DNA of 64,000 nt from Spongiactinospora rosea (GTDB taxonomy: Bacteria; Actinomycetota; Actinomycetes; Streptosporangiales; Streptosporangiaceae): positions 992,001 through 1,056,000 of the forward strand of contig NZ_QMEY01000001.1 of the NCBI RefSeq assembly GCF_003315795.1, given 5' to 3'. The notes below the pieces were generated by a model that ran no database searches, was not told where the DNA came from, and saw only the letters and a program-made list of their open reading frames with translations. Position numbers and translations under genes: made by a program. Shown one piece after another: positions 12,704 to 25,137 of this stretch (its first letter is position 1; the number at the start of each line of letters is the position of its first letter).

Positions 12704-12735
12704 GAAAGCCGGACAGCGCTATTTGTCCGGCTTTC
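12704..12735 (-). terminator. Hairpin, possible second terminator
   Basis: A perfect 12-bp stem (GAAAGCCGGACA with its complement) and 8-nt loop. On the minus strand it is followed by CTTCACATTTTCC. It lies 84 nt upstream of the carboxypeptidase start, so it may insulate that gene from read-through. Confidence 0.45.
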
Positions 12736-12955
12736 TCGGGATATCATCTGAACAACTATTCAAGCATTCTTCGGCGAATAGTGTGCTGACCTGTGGTTTC
12801 CGGTTCGTGCTCGGTCACTGGGGGCGGTGGGGGAGTGATGTCGATCCGCTCCGGCTCAGGTACCGCGCTCCACCTGGTGGGCCGCAGATCCACGCAGCCC
12901 GGCGTCGCGGAGTGCGTTCGTGAGCCCTCGTCCCGCGTACCGGAGGCATGAAAGG

Positions 12956-12991
12956 GCCCACGTGAGAACGGGCGAGCGAACTCACGTGGGC
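12956..12991 (-). terminator. Terminator of the 13016-13321 gene
   Basis: An 11-bp perfect stem (GCCCACGTGAG, 12956-12966, with 12981-12991) and 14-nt loop starting about 25 nt after the minus-strand stop, followed by CCTTTC on that strand. Confidence 0.6.
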
Positions 12992-13015
12992 GTTGTTCGG
13001 CTTACTGACGGGTGG

Positions 13016-13321
13016 TCAGGTGCCGGTGATGGACGGTTCCCGCTCTTCGTGGCGGCGCTGGTGGCGGTGTTCGTGGGTGAAGTCGTGCGTACCGCCCGAC
13101 TCCTCGCAGTGCGTTTCCTCGACGCGCAGCGCGACCCCCATGGCGACGAATGTGGGCGCCCACTCCCCGATGAAGATTCCCCAGCGGTCCGCCCGGTCCA
13201 GACCGGCTCCCTCCAGTTGCCGGGACGTGAGCCACGTGGCGAACGACAGGCCGACCGAGATGATCCCGGCCGTGTACATGGCACCTGAACGGACGCCCAT
13301 CTTGTGGAGTGTTCGGATCAT
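13016..13321 (-). CDS. Small two-TM membrane protein
   Basis: 101 aa. Two likely membrane segments are visible, AMYTAGIISVGLSFATWL and IFIGEWAPTFVAMGVAL, joined by SRQLEGAGLDRADRWG. A His/Glu/Arg-rich tail follows (HEHRHQRRHEERE). I recall similar short membrane proteins from related actinobacteria annotated only as hypothetical; the function is unknown. The histidine-rich tail could bind metal, which is a guess. It sits 52 nt downstream of the methyltransferase gene on the same strand. Confidence 0.7.
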   Translation of the reverse strand: MIRTLHKMGVRSGAMYTAGIISVGLSFATWLTSRQLEGAGLDRADRWGIFIGEWAPTFVAMGVALRVEETHCEESGGTHDFTHEHRHQRRHEEREPSITGT

Positions 13322-13373
13322 GTTCCCCCCCGATCCTGCGTCCCGCCCACCTGCCCCACCTGCGAGGATGAAA

Positions 13374-14168
13374 CTACTGACGGCGGGCGACGCGGAGTTC
13401 GGTGAGGTACCGCTTGACCACGCGCCCGCCGTACCGCGCGTCGGCGAGCGCGGCCACGCAGTTCAGCAGGCCCGCGCGGGCGGTGGGCGGCAGCGCGCGG
13501 TGGCCGGAGTAGGTGCGCAGCAGGTCGATGTACTGCTCGGTCGAGTAGGCCAGCTCCCACTCGTACCTGATGAACTCCGGAGGGCCGAAGCCCTCCGCAG
13601 ACTCGATTTCGTCCCGGTCATAGGGGATCTCGGCGGCGGGCGACAGGCGCAGTCCGGGCGGCGTCGCCGGGTCGAACCGCTCGTAGCACGCCTGCACCTC
13701 GTGGAAGAAGCCGACGGTGCCGCCCTTGACATGGTGGGTGGCGACCGTGGCCAGCACCCCGCCGGGGCGCAGCGCCTTGGCGGACTTCGCGATCCGCACA
13801 TCGGGATCGATCCAGTGGAAGGCCGTCGCCGACACCACGGCGTCGAACGGGCGGCGGGGCAGCGGCCAGTCCTCGAACGCCGCCGTCACCACCTCGGCCC
13901 GCGGGTACGGGCGCAGGTTGCGGCGGGCGCGCTCGGCCATCGCGGCGCCCAGTTCGACGGCCACGACCTCCCAGCCGCGCCGGACCATCGGGACGGTGGC
14001 CTGCCCGGTCCCCGGCCCGATCTCCAAGACCAGGGAGCCGGTACCGAGGTCCGCCGCGCCCGCCAGGTCGTCGAACATCTCCTCGGGGTAGCCCGGACGG
14101 ACCCGGTCGTAGAGCGCGGGGTCCTCGGTAAAGGTCGCGCGCAGCCTCTCGCGCTCGTCGTCGGCCAT
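13374..14168 (-). CDS. Class I SAM-dependent methyltransferase
   Basis: 264 aa. The SAM-binding motif I is VLEIGPGTGQAT, followed by the acidic residue after strand 2 (VAVELGAAM), and a post-motif segment FDAVVSATAFHWIDPD typical of ubiquinone/menaquinone-type or small-molecule methyltransferases (Methyltransf_11/25 group). The N-terminus reads LYDRVRPGYPEEMFDDL, common in this group. Substrate unknown. ATG 14168 starts 40 nt after the stop of the upstream Pro/Gly-rich gene on the same strand, so the two and the two-TM gene may be one transcript. Confidence 0.88.
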   Translation of the reverse strand: MADDERERLRATFTEDPALYDRVRPGYPEEMFDDLAGAADLGTGSLVLEIGPGTGQATVPMVRRGWEVVAVELGAAMAERARRNLRPYPRAEVVTAAFEDWPLPRRPFDAVVSATAFHWIDPDVRIAKSAKALRPGGVLATVATHHVKGGTVGFFHEVQACYERFDPATPPGLRLSPAAEIPYDRDEIESAEGFGPPEFIRYEWELAYSTEQYIDLLRTYSGHRALPPTARAGLLNCVAALADARYGGRVVKRYLTELRVARRQ

Positions 14169-14207
14169 GAGCCGGGAGCCTAGCGGCGGTGGACCCGTGT
14201 GGATGAT

Positions 14208-14771
14208 CTACGGGCCCGGGGGCGGAGCCTGGGACGAGGTCACGGGGGTGGACGGGCGTCCGGTGTACGGGGGGAGTTCGCTGCCGTCCTGGCCGGGGGA
14301 GCGTACGGAACTGATCACGAGCGCGGTGCACCCGAATAACACCAGTAGCGGTACGCCGACCACGACCAGCCAGAACCGCAGCCCGCGCAGCGCCTTGCGC
14401 GGCCGCCGCGGCGGCCCGCCGTACCCCGGCCGCCCCCCGCCAGGACCGCCGGGCCCTACGGGCCCGCGAGCGCCCCCCGGCCCCTGGGGACCGGCCCCAC
14501 CCGAACCTACGGGCTTAGGAGGGCGGACAGGCCCTCCGGGTCCGCCAGGAGCGGCGGGACCGGCGGAAGGGGTCGGACCCCGGCCGCCGGGGCCATAGGG
14601 ACCTCCTGGACCGCCGGCGCCACCCGGACCGCCGGGCCCTCCAGTGCCGCCTGTGCCGCGCCGCCCCCCGCCTTCTCCGCTCGTCGGCCCGCTGGGGCGT
14701 TGAGGGGGATAGGGCGGGTGGGGAGGGTGGCCGGGGTCGGGGGAGTGCGGGGGTGGGGGCGGCTGGGTCAT
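14208..14771 (-). CDS. Pro/Gly-rich single-TM protein
   Basis: 187 aa. Residues 1-120 are almost wholly Pro, Gly and Ser in collagen-like PGG/GPG repeats. A basic patch (RRPRKALRGLRF) is followed by one membrane span (WLVVVGVPLLVLFGCTALVI) and a short ~35-residue outer tail. No enzyme motif. A cytoplasmic disordered N-terminus with an external C-terminus fits the positive-inside rule. It resembles the larger proteins at 41824-47283 in design but lacks their outer domain. Base use is strongly biased by the repeats, yet start, stop and TM segment are consistent with a real gene. Confidence 0.7.
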   Translation of the reverse strand: MTQPPPPPHSPDPGHPPHPPYPPQRPSGPTSGEGGGRRGTGGTGGPGGPGGAGGPGGPYGPGGRGPTPSAGPAAPGGPGGPVRPPKPVGSGGAGPQGPGGARGPVGPGGPGGGRPGYGGPPRRPRKALRGLRFWLVVVGVPLLVLFGCTALVISSVRSPGQDGSELPPYTGRPSTPVTSSQAPPPGP

Positions 14772-15300
14772 ATGTGCTCCTGTCGGGATGTACTGCCTCT
14801 AGGACGTCTTGTTGATCAATCGCGTTCACCCGGCCGGACGGCCATGAGCGACCGCCGCCATTACCATGAAAGCGCGCTGAGCGGTGGCGAGCGCCGTTAT
14901 ACTTGGCATCGAGCCCGGAATAGGTGACGCCGCGCCGCACGGTTCGGAGTCGTCCGGGGACCATGGTCAACACGGTGGTCGCTTGGCGCCACGGCCCGTG
15001 TGACCGGCCGTTTTGACGTGCTACACGGGCCTGGGTAGGCTATGCGTTCGTGCCCATGGCTACATGGGCTCTCATGCATGCGCTCGGCAAGGCTCCTGTT
15101 TCCCGGGAGCGCGGAGCCAGGCATGGTCTCTCCCCACAGTCCGGCCTATGGCCGTGCGTGTTGCCCGCGAAAGTGCGCGACACGCCCGAGCGCGGGGGGC
15201 GGCGAAGCAAGTGAAGCAGCAGGTCAAGACACCGGCAGGGCCTGCGGATGCAGCAATGCATTAACCGAAACACCGGCCAGATTGCACGAACGGAGACGCG
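14772..15300. other. Intergenic and leader region of the str operon
   Basis: 529 bp with no gene I can support. It separates a leftward gene from rpsL and holds a TATACT box (14898-14903) without a good -35, the strong promoter at 15013-15041, and about 255 nt of leader up to rpsL. A small inverted repeat (GCCCATG/CATGGGC, about 15052-15070) lies just after the promoter. Confidence 0.6.
15013..15041 (+). promoter_or_regulatory. Promoter of the rpsL-rpsG-fusA-tuf operon
   Basis: TTGACG (15013-15018) and TAGGCT (15036-15041) with the ideal 17-bp spacer, a housekeeping sigma-70-class promoter. The expected transcript has a leader of roughly 250 nt before rpsL. Confidence 0.75.
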
Positions 15301-15675
15301 GTGCCCACGATTCAGCAGTTGGTCCGCAAGGGCCGCCAGGACAAGGTCAGTAAGACCAAGACCCCGGCCCTGAAGGGAAGCCCGCAGCGGCGGGGCGTTT
15401 GCACGCGCGTTTATACGACCACTCCCAAGAAGCCCAACTCCGCCCTGCGGAAGGTGGCTCGTGTCCGGCTCACCAACGGCATCGAGGTGACCGCGTACAT
15501 CCCGGGTGTCGGCCACAACCTCCAGGAGCACTCGATCGTGCTCGTGCGCGGTGGCCGTGTGAAGGACCTGCCGGGTGTTCGCTACAAGATCATCCGCGGC
15601 TCGCTGGACACCCAGGGTGTCCGCAACCGCAAGCAGGGCCGCAGCCACTACGGCGCCAAGAGGGAGAAGGGCTGA
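15301..15675 (+). CDS. rpsL: 30S ribosomal protein S12
   Basis: 124 aa, normal length. S12 sits at the decoding centre and controls accuracy. The key loops [12 protein letters not shown] (K43) and [12 protein letters not shown] (K88) are wild type, so no streptomycin-resistance change is seen. GTG start at 15301 with a modest GGAGA upstream. First gene of the str operon; its stop is separated from rpsG by one base. Its own promoter lies about 260 nt upstream, reflecting the separation from rpoBC. Confidence 0.99.
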   Translation: MPTIQQLVRKGRQDKVSKTKTPALKGSPQRRGVCTRVYTTTPKKPNSALRKVARVRLTNGIEVTAYIPGVGHNLQEHSIVLVRGGRVKDLPGVRYKIIRGSLDTQGVRNRKQGRSHYGAKREKG

Positions 15676-15676
15676 G

Positions 15677-16147
15677 ATGCCGCGTAAGGGTCCCGCAGGT
15701 CGCCGCCAGCTCATGGCCGACCCGGTCTACAGCTCCCCGCTGGTGACCGCTCTCATCAACAAGGTGTTGCTGAGCGGCAAGCGCTCGCTCGCCCAGAGCA
15801 TCGTCTACAACGCCCTTGAGGGCTGCCGGGAGAAGACCGGCAACGACCCCGTGGTCACCCTCAAGCGGGCGCTCGACAACGTCAAGCCCACCCTTGAGGT
15901 GCGCAGCCGCCGGGTCGGTGGCGCCACCTACCAGGTGCCGGTGGAGGTGCGGGCCGCGCGCAGCACCACGCTGGCGCTGCGCTGGCTGGTGCAGTACTCC
16001 CGCGCCCGCCGCGAGAAGACCATGACCGAGCGGCTGATGAACGAGCTGCTCGACGCGAGCAACGGCCTCGGCGCCAGTGTCAAGCGGCGCGAGGACACGC
16101 ACAAGATGGCCGAGTCCAACAAGGCCTTCGCTCACTACCGCTGGTAG
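15677..16147 (+). CDS. rpsG: 30S ribosomal protein S7
   Basis: 156 aa, standard length. S7 nucleates assembly of the 30S head and contacts E-site tRNA. Starts [20 protein letters not shown] at ATG 15677, one base after the rpsL stop; a longer upstream frame only overlaps rpsL and is discarded. Ends in the conserved AHYRW. In other bacteria S7 represses its own operon by binding the intercistronic mRNA; with one base between S12 and S7 that site would have to be elsewhere, for example the hairpin after rpsG. Confidence 0.99.
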   Translation: MPRKGPAGRRQLMADPVYSSPLVTALINKVLLSGKRSLAQSIVYNALEGCREKTGNDPVVTLKRALDNVKPTLEVRSRRVGGATYQVPVEVRAARSTTLALRWLVQYSRARREKTMTERLMNELLDASNGLGASVKRREDTHKMAESNKAFAHYRW

Positions 16148-16155
16148 TGCCCACA

Positions 16156-16190
16156 GGCCGGGCCCGAGTGTCACCCACTTGAGCCCGGCC
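16156..16190 (+). other. Intergenic hairpin, rpsG-fusA
   Basis: An 8-bp inverted repeat (GGCCGGGC with GCCCGGCC) and 19-nt loop in the 75-nt gap between rpsG and fusA. No T-run. Possibly a stability or S7-binding element (inference). Confidence 0.35.
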
Positions 16191-16222
16191 CTACGAGACG
16201 AGACGACGAGGACGCGAGAGAA

Positions 16223-18322
<2,100 letters not shown>

Positions 18323-18384
18323 TACTCCCCCTAGCCTGAGTGAGAAGACGAAAGTCAAGTCAGAATCTCTAAGGAGACAGAGCA

Positions 18385-19578
18385 GTGGCCAAGGCCAAGT
18401 TCGAGCGGACCAAGCCGCACATGAACATCGGCACCATTGGGCACATCGACCACGGCAAGACCACTCTGACCGCGGCGATCACCAAGGTGCTCCACGAGCG
18501 CTTCCCTGAGCTCAACAAGGCGACCCCGTTCGACAAGATCGACAAGGCGCCGGAGGAGAAGGCGCGCGGCATCACCATCTCCATCGCGCACGTCGAGTAC
18601 CAGACGGAGAAGCGGCACTACGCGCACGTCGACTGTCCTGGACACGCCGACTACGTGAAGAACATGATCACCGGTGCTGCCCAGATGGACGGCGCGATCC
18701 TCGTGGTCGCCGCCACCGACGGCCCGATGCCGCAGACCAAGGAGCACGTGCTCCTGGCCCGCCAGGTCGGCGTGCCGTACATCGTTGTCGCCCTGAACAA
18801 GGCCGACATGGTGGACGACGAGGAGATCCTGGAGCTCGTCGAGCTGGAGGTCCGCGAGCTGCTGACCGCCCAGGAGTTCCCCGGCGACGACCTGCCCGTG
18901 GTCCGCGTCTCCGCGCTGAAGGCGCTGGAGGGCGACGCCAAGTGGGCCGACTCCATCATCGAGCTGATGGACGCCGTGGACGAGAGCGTGCCGGAGCCGC
19001 CGCGCGCCATCGACCGCCCGTTCCTGATGCCGATCGAGGACGTCTTCTCGATCACCGGTCGCGGCACCGTCGTCACCGGCCGGATCGAGCGTGGTGTCGT
19101 CAAGGTCAACGAGACCGTCGACATCATCGGCATCCAGGAGGAGAAGACCACCACGACCGTCACCAGCATCGAGATGTTCAACAAGATGCTGGACGAGGGT
19201 CACGCGGGCGACAACGCGGCGCTCCTGCTCCGCGGTATCAAGCGCGACCAGGTCGAGCGCGGCCAGTGTGTCATCAAGCCGGGCACCACGACCCCGCACA
19301 CCGAGTTCACCGCCCAGGTCTACATCCTGGCGAAGGACGAGGGCGGGCGGCACACGCCGTTCTTCAACAACTACCGTCCGCAGTTCTACTTCCGGACGAC
19401 CGACGTGACCGGCGTGGTGCAGCTTCCCGAGGGCACCGAGATGGTCATGCCCGGTGACAACACCGAGATGACCGTCCAGCTCATCCAGCCGATCGCGATG
19501 GAGGACGGCCTCAAGTTCGCGATCCGCGAGGGTGGCCGGACCGTCGGCGCCGGCAACGTCATCAAGATCATCAAGTAG
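18385..19578 (+). CDS. tuf: Elongation factor Tu
   Basis: 397 aa. Delivers aminoacyl-tRNA to the ribosome. GTPase motifs [22 protein letters not shown] and NKAD are present, with domains II and III complete and the usual C-terminal [13 protein letters not shown] start at 18385 preceded by AAGGAGAC, a strong ribosome site fitting very high expression. 62 nt separate it from fusA. It is the last gene of the str operon; hairpins follow. A second tuf copy, if any, is outside the window. Confidence 0.99.
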   Translation: MAKAKFERTKPHMNIGTIGHIDHGKTTLTAAITKVLHERFPELNKATPFDKIDKAPEEKARGITISIAHVEYQTEKRHYAHVDCPGHADYVKNMITGAAQMDGAILVVAATDGPMPQTKEHVLLARQVGVPYIVVALNKADMVDDEEILELVELEVRELLTAQEFPGDDLPVVRVSALKALEGDAKWADSIIELMDAVDESVPEPPRAIDRPFLMPIEDVFSITGRGTVVTGRIERGVVKVNETVDIIGIQEEKTTTTVTSIEMFNKMLDEGHAGDNAALLLRGIKRDQVERGQCVIKPGTTTPHTEFTAQVYILAKDEGGRHTPFFNNYRPQFYFRTTDVTGVVQLPEGTEMVMPGDNTEMTVQLIQPIAMEDGLKFAIREGGRTVGAGNVIKIIK

Positions 19579-19633
19579 CACGACCGCGGGGCGGCGGTCG
19601 GCCCCCGGATCCCGGGGACCGGCCGCCGAACCA

Positions 19634-19667
19634 CGAGGGGGCCCGCCACATCGGCGGGCGTCCCTCG
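19634..19667 (+). terminator. Candidate terminator after tuf
   Basis: A GC-rich hairpin with arms CGAGGG-GCCCGCC and GGCGGGC-TCCCTCG, a short ACATC loop and one internal mismatch, 56 nt after the tuf stop. There is no U-tract, so termination may be partial. Confidence 0.45.
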
Positions 19668-19684
19668 GCACGCGGGCCCATGGC

Positions 19685-19735
19685 CCGTGATCTCGCAGTG
19701 GTTTCGACTCGATCGAAACACCTGCAAGATCACGG
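19685..19735 (+). promoter_or_regulatory. Long hairpin in the rpsJ leader
   Basis: Two 23-nt arms (19685-19707 and 19713-19735) pair at 20 of 23 positions around a 5-nt loop, ending 81 nt before the rpsJ start. No T-run follows. It could be an attenuator, a ribosomal-protein binding structure, an RNase III-type processing site or a leftover terminator of the str operon. Confidence 0.5.
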
Positions 19736-19816
19736 ATGGGGCCGGCGGGCCACCGAAGGCGGCGCACCGCCGCACGATGCTTTTACAGGACGACAGCGAA
19801 GGACACCGAGGCCACT

Positions 19817-20125
19817 ATGGCGGGACAGAAGATCCGCATCCGGCTCAAGGCCTATGACCACGAGGTCATTGACAGCTCGGCCAAGAAGATCGTCGAGACG
19901 GTGACACGGACCGGCGCGAAGGTCGCGGGCCCGGTGCCGCTGCCGACCGAGAAGAACGTGTACTGCGTCATCCGCTCGCCGCACAAGTACAAGGACAGCC
20001 GCGAGCACTTTGAGATGCGGACGCACAAGCGGCTGATCGACATCTTCGACCCGACCGCGAAGACCGTCGACGCGCTCATGCGACTGGATCTCCCGTCCGG
20101 CGTCGACATCTCGATCAAGTACTGA
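19817..20125 (+). CDS. rpsJ: 30S ribosomal protein S10
   Basis: 102 aa, standard size; begins [19 protein letters not shown] at ATG 19817 and ends in [13 protein letters not shown]10 is part of the 30S head and, as NusE, of antitermination complexes. An in-frame upstream extension to 19736 is not conserved and is rejected. First gene of the S10 operon; rplC follows after 14 nt. A large hairpin lies in its leader. Confidence 0.99.
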   Translation: MAGQKIRIRLKAYDHEVIDSSAKKIVETVTRTGAKVAGPVPLPTEKNVYCVIRSPHKYKDSREHFEMRTHKRLIDIFDPTAKTVDALMRLDLPSGVDISIKY

Positions 20126-20139
20126 GGGAACGCACTGAC

Positions 20140-20793
20140 ATGGCTAAGCAGATCAAGGGCGTCCTGGGCAAGAAGCTCGGCATGACCCAGGTCTTCGACC
20201 AGGACAACCGGATGGTACCGGTGACCGTCGTCGAGGCCGGTCCGTGCGTGGTGACCAGGGTCCGCACCCAGGACAGGGACGGCTACTCCGCCATCCAGCT
20301 CGGTTTCGGACAGGTCGACCCGCGCAAGGTCAACAAGCCGCTGGGTGACTACCTGCGCAAGCACGACATCACCCCGCGCCGCTACTTCACCGAGGTCCGC
20401 ACCGACGACGCCGAGCAGTACACCATCGGCCAGGAGCTCCTCGCCGACACCTTCGAGGCCGGCCAGTACGTCGACGTGACCGGCAAGAGCAAGGGCAAGG
20501 GCTTCGCCGGCGTCATGAAGCGGCACGGCTTCGGCGGCCTCGGCGCCTCGCACGGCACCCAGCGCAAGCACCGCTCGCCCGGTTCCATCGGTGGCTGCGC
20601 CACCCCGGGCCGGGTCTTCAAGGGCCTGCGCATGGCGGGCCGGATGGGCAACGTCCGGACCACCGTGCAGAGCCTGAAGGTCCACGCCGTGGACGTCGAG
20701 AAGAACCTCATCCTGATCAAGGGTGCGATCCCCGGCGCCAACGGCAGCCTGGTCCTGGTCCGCACCGCCGTTAAGAAGGGGGCCGCGAAGTGA
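20140..20793 (+). CDS. rplC: 50S ribosomal protein L3
   Basis: 217 aa. L3 is an early 50S assembly protein whose extended loop approaches the peptidyl-transferase centre; here that loop includes [20 protein letters not shown], and the N-terminus reads [16 protein letters not shown] 20140, 14 nt after rpsJ. Its stop overlaps the rplD GTG start by four bases (translational coupling). Confidence 0.99.
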   Translation: MAKQIKGVLGKKLGMTQVFDQDNRMVPVTVVEAGPCVVTRVRTQDRDGYSAIQLGFGQVDPRKVNKPLGDYLRKHDITPRRYFTEVRTDDAEQYTIGQELLADTFEAGQYVDVTGKSKGKGFAGVMKRHGFGGLGASHGTQRKHRSPGSIGGCATPGRVFKGLRMAGRMGNVRTTVQSLKVHAVDVEKNLILIKGAIPGANGSLVLVRTAVKKGAAK

Positions 20794-21437
20794 CTTCCGT
20801 CGACGTCCTCGACCGCGCCGGCGCCAAGGTGGGCACGGTCGACCTGCCGGAGGACATCTTCGGCGCCAAGGTCAACGTCCCGCTGATCCACCAGGTGGTC
20901 GTGGCCCAGCTCGCCGCCCGGCGGCAGGGCACCCACAAGGCCAAGAGCCGCGGCGAGGTCCGTGGCGGCGGCAAGAAGCCGTACCGCCAGAAGGGCACCG
21001 GCCGGGCCCGCCAGGGCTCGACCCGCGCGCCGCAGTTCGCCGGCGGCGGTGTCGTGCACGGCCCCGTGCCGCGCGACTACTCGCAGCGCACCCCCAAGAA
21101 GATGAAGGCGGCCGCGCTGCGCGGCGCCCTGTCCGACCGCGCCTCCCACGGCCGCGTGCACGTGGTGAGCGGCCTGGTGGACGGCGAGACGCCGAAGACC
21201 AAGTCGGCGCTCACCGCGCTGCGCAAGGTCTCGCAGGCGGGCAAGCTCCTGGTCGTCGTCGAGGAGACCGACGAGCTGACCTGGCTGAGCCTGCGCAACG
21301 TGCCCGAGGTCCACCTGCTGGACGCCGGGCAGCTCAACACCTACGACGTGCTCGTCAACGACGACGTGGTCTTCACCCAGGGGGCGTACGACCAGGTCGT
21401 GGCACGGCTGAGCCAGAGCGGGCAGGAGGACGCCTGA
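20790..21437 (+). CDS. rplD: 50S ribosomal protein L4
   Basis: 215 aa. L4 lines the exit tunnel; its extended loop carries [19 protein letters not shown] start at 20790 within the rplC stop region (GTGA). In E. coli L4 represses the S10 operon through the leader RNA; whether actinobacteria do this is not established, but the hairpin ahead of rpsJ would be the place to look. Its stop shares one base with the rplW ATG. Confidence 0.99.
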   Translation: MTSVDVLDRAGAKVGTVDLPEDIFGAKVNVPLIHQVVVAQLAARRQGTHKAKSRGEVRGGGKKPYRQKGTGRARQGSTRAPQFAGGGVVHGPVPRDYSQRTPKKMKAAALRGALSDRASHGRVHVVSGLVDGETPKTKSALTALRKVSQAGKLLVVVEETDELTWLSLRNVPEVHLLDAGQLNTYDVLVNDDVVFTQGAYDQVVARLSQSGQEDA

Positions 21438-21760
21438 TGGACAAGGTCGACGACCCGCGCGACATCATCATCCAGCCGATCGTCTCTGAGAAGAGCTACG
21501 GCCTGATCGATGAGTTCAACAAGTACACGTTCCTGGTGAAGAAGACGGCGAACAAGACCCAGATCAAGATCGCGGTCGAGCAGATCTTCGGCGTCAAGGT
21601 CACCGGCGTGAACACCATCAACCGGCAGGGTAAGCGCAAGCGGACCCCGCAGACCAAGCGCAACCAGACGCAGCGCTACGGCAAGCGCCCCGACACCAAG
21701 AGGGCGATCGTGAGCCTGGCGGGCGACGACCGGATCGACATCTTCGGTCAGGTCGGCTGA
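21437..21760 (+). CDS. rplW: 50S ribosomal protein L23
   Basis: 107 aa. Sits at the tunnel exit and docks signal recognition particle and trigger factor. Sequence has [19 protein letters not shown] near the start and [11 protein letters not shown] in the loop. ATG 21437 overlaps the rplD stop by one base (TGATG). About 50 nt follow before rplB. Normal length. Confidence 0.98.
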   Translation: MDKVDDPRDIIIQPIVSEKSYGLIDEFNKYTFLVKKTANKTQIKIAVEQIFGVKVTGVNTINRQGKRKRTPQTKRNQTQRYGKRPDTKRAIVSLAGDDRIDIFGQVG

Positions 21761-21812
21761 GCGCCGCCGCGAACCCGCCATAGCCAGCACCGACAAAGGA
21801 TGAACGAAAGAG

Positions 21813-22649
21813 ATGGGCATCCGTAAGTACAAGCCGACGACTCCGGGTCGGCGCGGCGCGAGTGTCTCGGACTTCTCCGAGATCACGCGCAGCACCCCCG
21901 AGAAGTCGCTGCTTGCCCCCTTGCACAACAAGGGCGGTCGTAACGTCCACGGCAGAGTGACCGCGCGCCACCAGGGCGGCGGGCACAAGCGCGCCTACCG
22001 GATCATCGACTTCCGGCGCAACGACAAGGACGGCGTGCCGGCCAAGGTCGCGCACATCGAGTACGACCCGAACCGCACCTCGCGCATCGCGCTGCTGCAC
22101 TACGCCGACGGTGAGAAGCGCTACATCATCGCGCCGGCCGGCCTCAAGCAGGGCGACCGGATCGAGAACGGCCCCACGGCCGACATCAAGCCGGGCAACT
22201 GCCTGCCGCTGCGCAACATCCCGACCGGTACCTTCATCCACGCGGTGGAGCTGAAGCCGGGTGGTGGGGCCAAGCTCGGCCGTTCCGCCGGCGTGCAGAT
22301 CCAGCTCCTGGCCAAGGAGGGGCAGTACGCCACGCTGCGTATGCCGTCCGGTGAAATGCGCATGGTCGACGTCCGCTGCCGGGCCTCGGTGGGCCAGGTC
22401 GGCAACGCCGAGCAGGGCAACATCAACCTCGGCAAGGCCGGGCGCGCCCGCTGGAAGGGCAAGCGCCCCTCGGTCCGTGGTGTGGCCATGAACCCGGTCG
22501 ACCACCCGCACGGCGGTGGTGAGGGCAAGACCTCGGGTGGTCGCCACCCGGTCAACCCCAAGGGCAAGCCGGAGGGCCGTACCCGCCAGGCCAACAAGGC
22601 CAGCGACCGGCTGATCATCCGTCGTCGGAGCAAGCGGAAGAAGCGGTAG
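21813..22649 (+). CDS. rplB: 50S ribosomal protein L2
   Basis: 278 aa. Required for subunit joining and peptidyl-transfer; the C-terminal [16 protein letters not shown] contains the conserved histidine. Starts [15 protein letters not shown] at ATG 21813 after GAAAGAG. Full length for the family and followed 11 nt later by rpsS. Confidence 0.99.
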   Translation: MGIRKYKPTTPGRRGASVSDFSEITRSTPEKSLLAPLHNKGGRNVHGRVTARHQGGGHKRAYRIIDFRRNDKDGVPAKVAHIEYDPNRTSRIALLHYADGEKRYIIAPAGLKQGDRIENGPTADIKPGNCLPLRNIPTGTFIHAVELKPGGGAKLGRSAGVQIQLLAKEGQYATLRMPSGEMRMVDVRCRASVGQVGNAEQGNINLGKAGRARWKGKRPSVRGVAMNPVDHPHGGGEGKTSGGRHPVNPKGKPEGRTRQANKASDRLIIRRRSKRKKR

Positions 22650-22660
22650 GAGCAACCAAG

Positions 22661-22939
22661 ATGCCACGTAGCCTTAAGAAGGGCCCCTTCGTGGACGACC
22701 ACCTGCAGAAGAAGGTGGACGCCCAGAACGAGAAGGGGACCAAGAACGTCATCAAGACGTGGTCGCGTCGCTCCATGATCGTTCCCGACATGCTGGGCCA
22801 CACGATCGCCGTGCACGACGGCCGCAAGCACGTCCCGGTGTTCGTCACCGAGGCGATGATCGGTCACAAGCTGGGTGAGTTCGCTCCGACGCGGACGTTC
22901 CGCAGCCACGTCAAGGAAGACCGGCGTAGCCGGCGGTAA
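22661..22939 (+). CDS. rpsS: 30S ribosomal protein S19
   Basis: 92 aa. 30S head protein touching bridge B1a and S13. Begins [15 protein letters not shown] and contains [23 protein letters not shown] 22661 follows AGGAGC. 27 nt before rplV. Normal length. Confidence 0.99.
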   Translation: MPRSLKKGPFVDDHLQKKVDAQNEKGTKNVIKTWSRRSMIVPDMLGHTIAVHDGRKHVPVFVTEAMIGHKLGEFAPTRTFRSHVKEDRRSRR

Positions 22940-22966
22940 GCGCCTTTCAGAAACGAGGAGTAAGCG

Positions 22967-23334
22967 ATGGAAGCCAGGGCTCAGGCGCGGTTCGTCCGTG
23001 TCACGCCCCAGAAGGCCCGCCGTGTGGTGGACCTCATTCGCGGGCTGCCCGCTTCGGAGGCGCAGGCCGTACTTCAGTTCGCCCCGCAGGCCGCGAGCGA
23101 GCCCGTCTACAAGGTGCTCAGCAGCGCGATGGCGAACGCCGAGCACAACCTCAAGCTCGACCGCGAGACGCTGGTGGTCAGCCGCGCGTACGTGGACGAG
23201 GGGCCGACGCTCAAGCGGTTCCGTCCCCGTGCGCAGGGCCGTGCGTACCGGATCAACAAGCGGACGAGCCACATCACCGTGATCGTCGAGCCCAGGCCCG
23301 ACGGCCAGGGCAAGCCGAAGGGAAGGACCCGCTA

Positions 23335-23335
<1 letters not shown>
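22967..23335 (+). CDS. rplV: 50S ribosomal protein L22
   Basis: 122 aa. Globular domain ([16 protein letters not shown]) plus the long tunnel hairpin ([18 protein letters not shown]) that forms the macrolide-side wall; the hairpin looks standard with no insertion. ATG 22967 follows ACGAGGAG. The TAG stop shares its last base with the GTG start of rpsC. Confidence 0.99.
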
Positions 23336-24171
<836 letters not shown>

Positions 24172-24173
24172 CC

Positions 24174-24593
24174 ATGCTTGTTCCGCGTAGGGTCAAGCAC
24201 CGCAAGCAGCACCGACCGGACCGGCACGGCATGGCCAAGGGCGGCACGAAGGTCTCCTTCGGTGAGTACGGCATCCAGGCGCTTGAGCACAGCTACGTGA
24301 CCAACCGCCAGATCGAGGCCGCTCGTATCGCGATGACCCGGCACATCCGCCGTGGCGGCAAGGTGTGGATCAACATCTTTCCCGACCGGCCGCTGACCAA
24401 GAAGCCCGCCGAGACCCGCATGGGTTCCGGTAAGGGCTCGCCGGAGTGGTGGATCGCCAACGTCAAGCCCGGACGCGTGATGTTCGAGCTGTCGGGCGTC
24501 GCCGAGCCGGTCGCCAAGGAGGCGCTGCGCCGCGCCATGCACAAGCTGCCGATGAAGTGCCGGTTCGTCAAGCGTGAAGTGGGTGAGGCGTGA
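24174..24593 (+). CDS. rplP: 50S ribosomal protein L16
   Basis: 139 aa. Helps position A-site tRNA. Begins [15 protein letters not shown] and has the conserved [21 protein letters not shown] 24174 is two bases after the rpsC stop, and its own stop shares a base with the rpmC ATG. Normal length. Confidence 0.99.
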   Translation: MLVPRRVKHRKQHRPDRHGMAKGGTKVSFGEYGIQALEHSYVTNRQIEAARIAMTRHIRRGGKVWINIFPDRPLTKKPAETRMGSGKGSPEWWIANVKPGRVMFELSGVAEPVAKEALRRAMHKLPMKCRFVKREVGEA

Positions 24594-24838
24594 TGGCACA
24601 GGGTGTGACCGCCGCCGAGCTGCGGGATCAGACCAAGGACGAGCTGGTCGCCAAGCTGAAGGAGGCCAAGGAGGAGCTGTTCAACCTCCGCTTCCAGGCC
24701 GCGACCGGCCAGTTGGAAAGCCACGGGCGGCTGCGCGCCGTCCGGCGGGAGATCGCCCGTATCTACACCGTGATGCGGGAGCGCGAGCTTGGCATCATCA
24801 CGGACGTGACGGACGTGAAGGAGCCGAGCGATGGCTGA
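24593..24838 (+). CDS. rpmC: 50S ribosomal protein L29
   Basis: 81 aa. Two-helix hairpin protein at the tunnel exit. Core reads [20 protein letters not shown] and [16 protein letters not shown] chose ATG 24593 (overlap TGATG with rplP) over the GTG one codon earlier. The C-terminal 8 codons overlap rpsQ, which starts at 24831. Confidence 0.97.
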   Translation: MAQGVTAAELRDQTKDELVAKLKEAKEELFNLRFQAATGQLESHGRLRAVRREIARIYTVMRERELGIITDVTDVKEPSDG

Positions 24839-25127
24839 GGCCACGGGAAGCGACGCCGTGCAGGACACGACGCGCGTGAGGAACTACCGGAAGACCCGCG
24901 AGGGCGTGGTCGTCAGCGACAAGATGGACAAGACCGTCGTCGTCGCCGTCGAGGACCGCGTCAAGCACGCCCTTTACGGCAAGGTCATCCGGCGCACCAG
25001 CAAGTACAAGGCGCACGACGAGGCCAACGAGTGCGGCGTCGGCGACCGGGTCCTGCTCATGGAGACCCGGCCGCTGTCGGCCACCAAGCGCTGGCGCGTC
25101 GTCGAGGTCCTGGAGAAGGCCAAGTAG
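24831..25127 (+). CDS. rpsQ: 30S ribosomal protein S17
   Basis: 98 aa. OB-fold 16S rRNA-binding protein with [20 protein letters not shown] and [20 protein letters not shown]. Has a short N-terminal extension ([15 protein letters not shown]). ATG 24831 lies inside the end of rpmC (8-bp overlap). Last gene of the S10 operon; a 179-nt gap with a hairpin follows. Confidence 0.98.
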   Translation: MAEATGSDAVQDTTRVRNYRKTREGVVVSDKMDKTVVVAVEDRVKHALYGKVIRRTSKYKAHDEANECGVGDRVLLMETRPLSATKRWRVVEVLEKAK

Positions 25128-25137
25128 CGATACGCGG

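Larger units (their letters stand above)
12621..13015. other. Non-coding interval with two hairpins
   Basis: No gene is supported here. It holds the putative promoter side of the carboxypeptidase gene and two inverted repeats: a perfect 12-bp stem with 8-nt loop (12704-12715 with 12724-12735), and an 11-bp stem right after the next minus-strand gene. Confidence 0.5.

Noticed and set aside
15301..15675. Streptomycin resistance in rpsL
   Set aside because: K43 and K88 are wild type.
18355..19767. A 470-codon open frame antisense to tuf
   Set aside because: Shadow of tuf; composition typical of third-position GC on the opposite strand.
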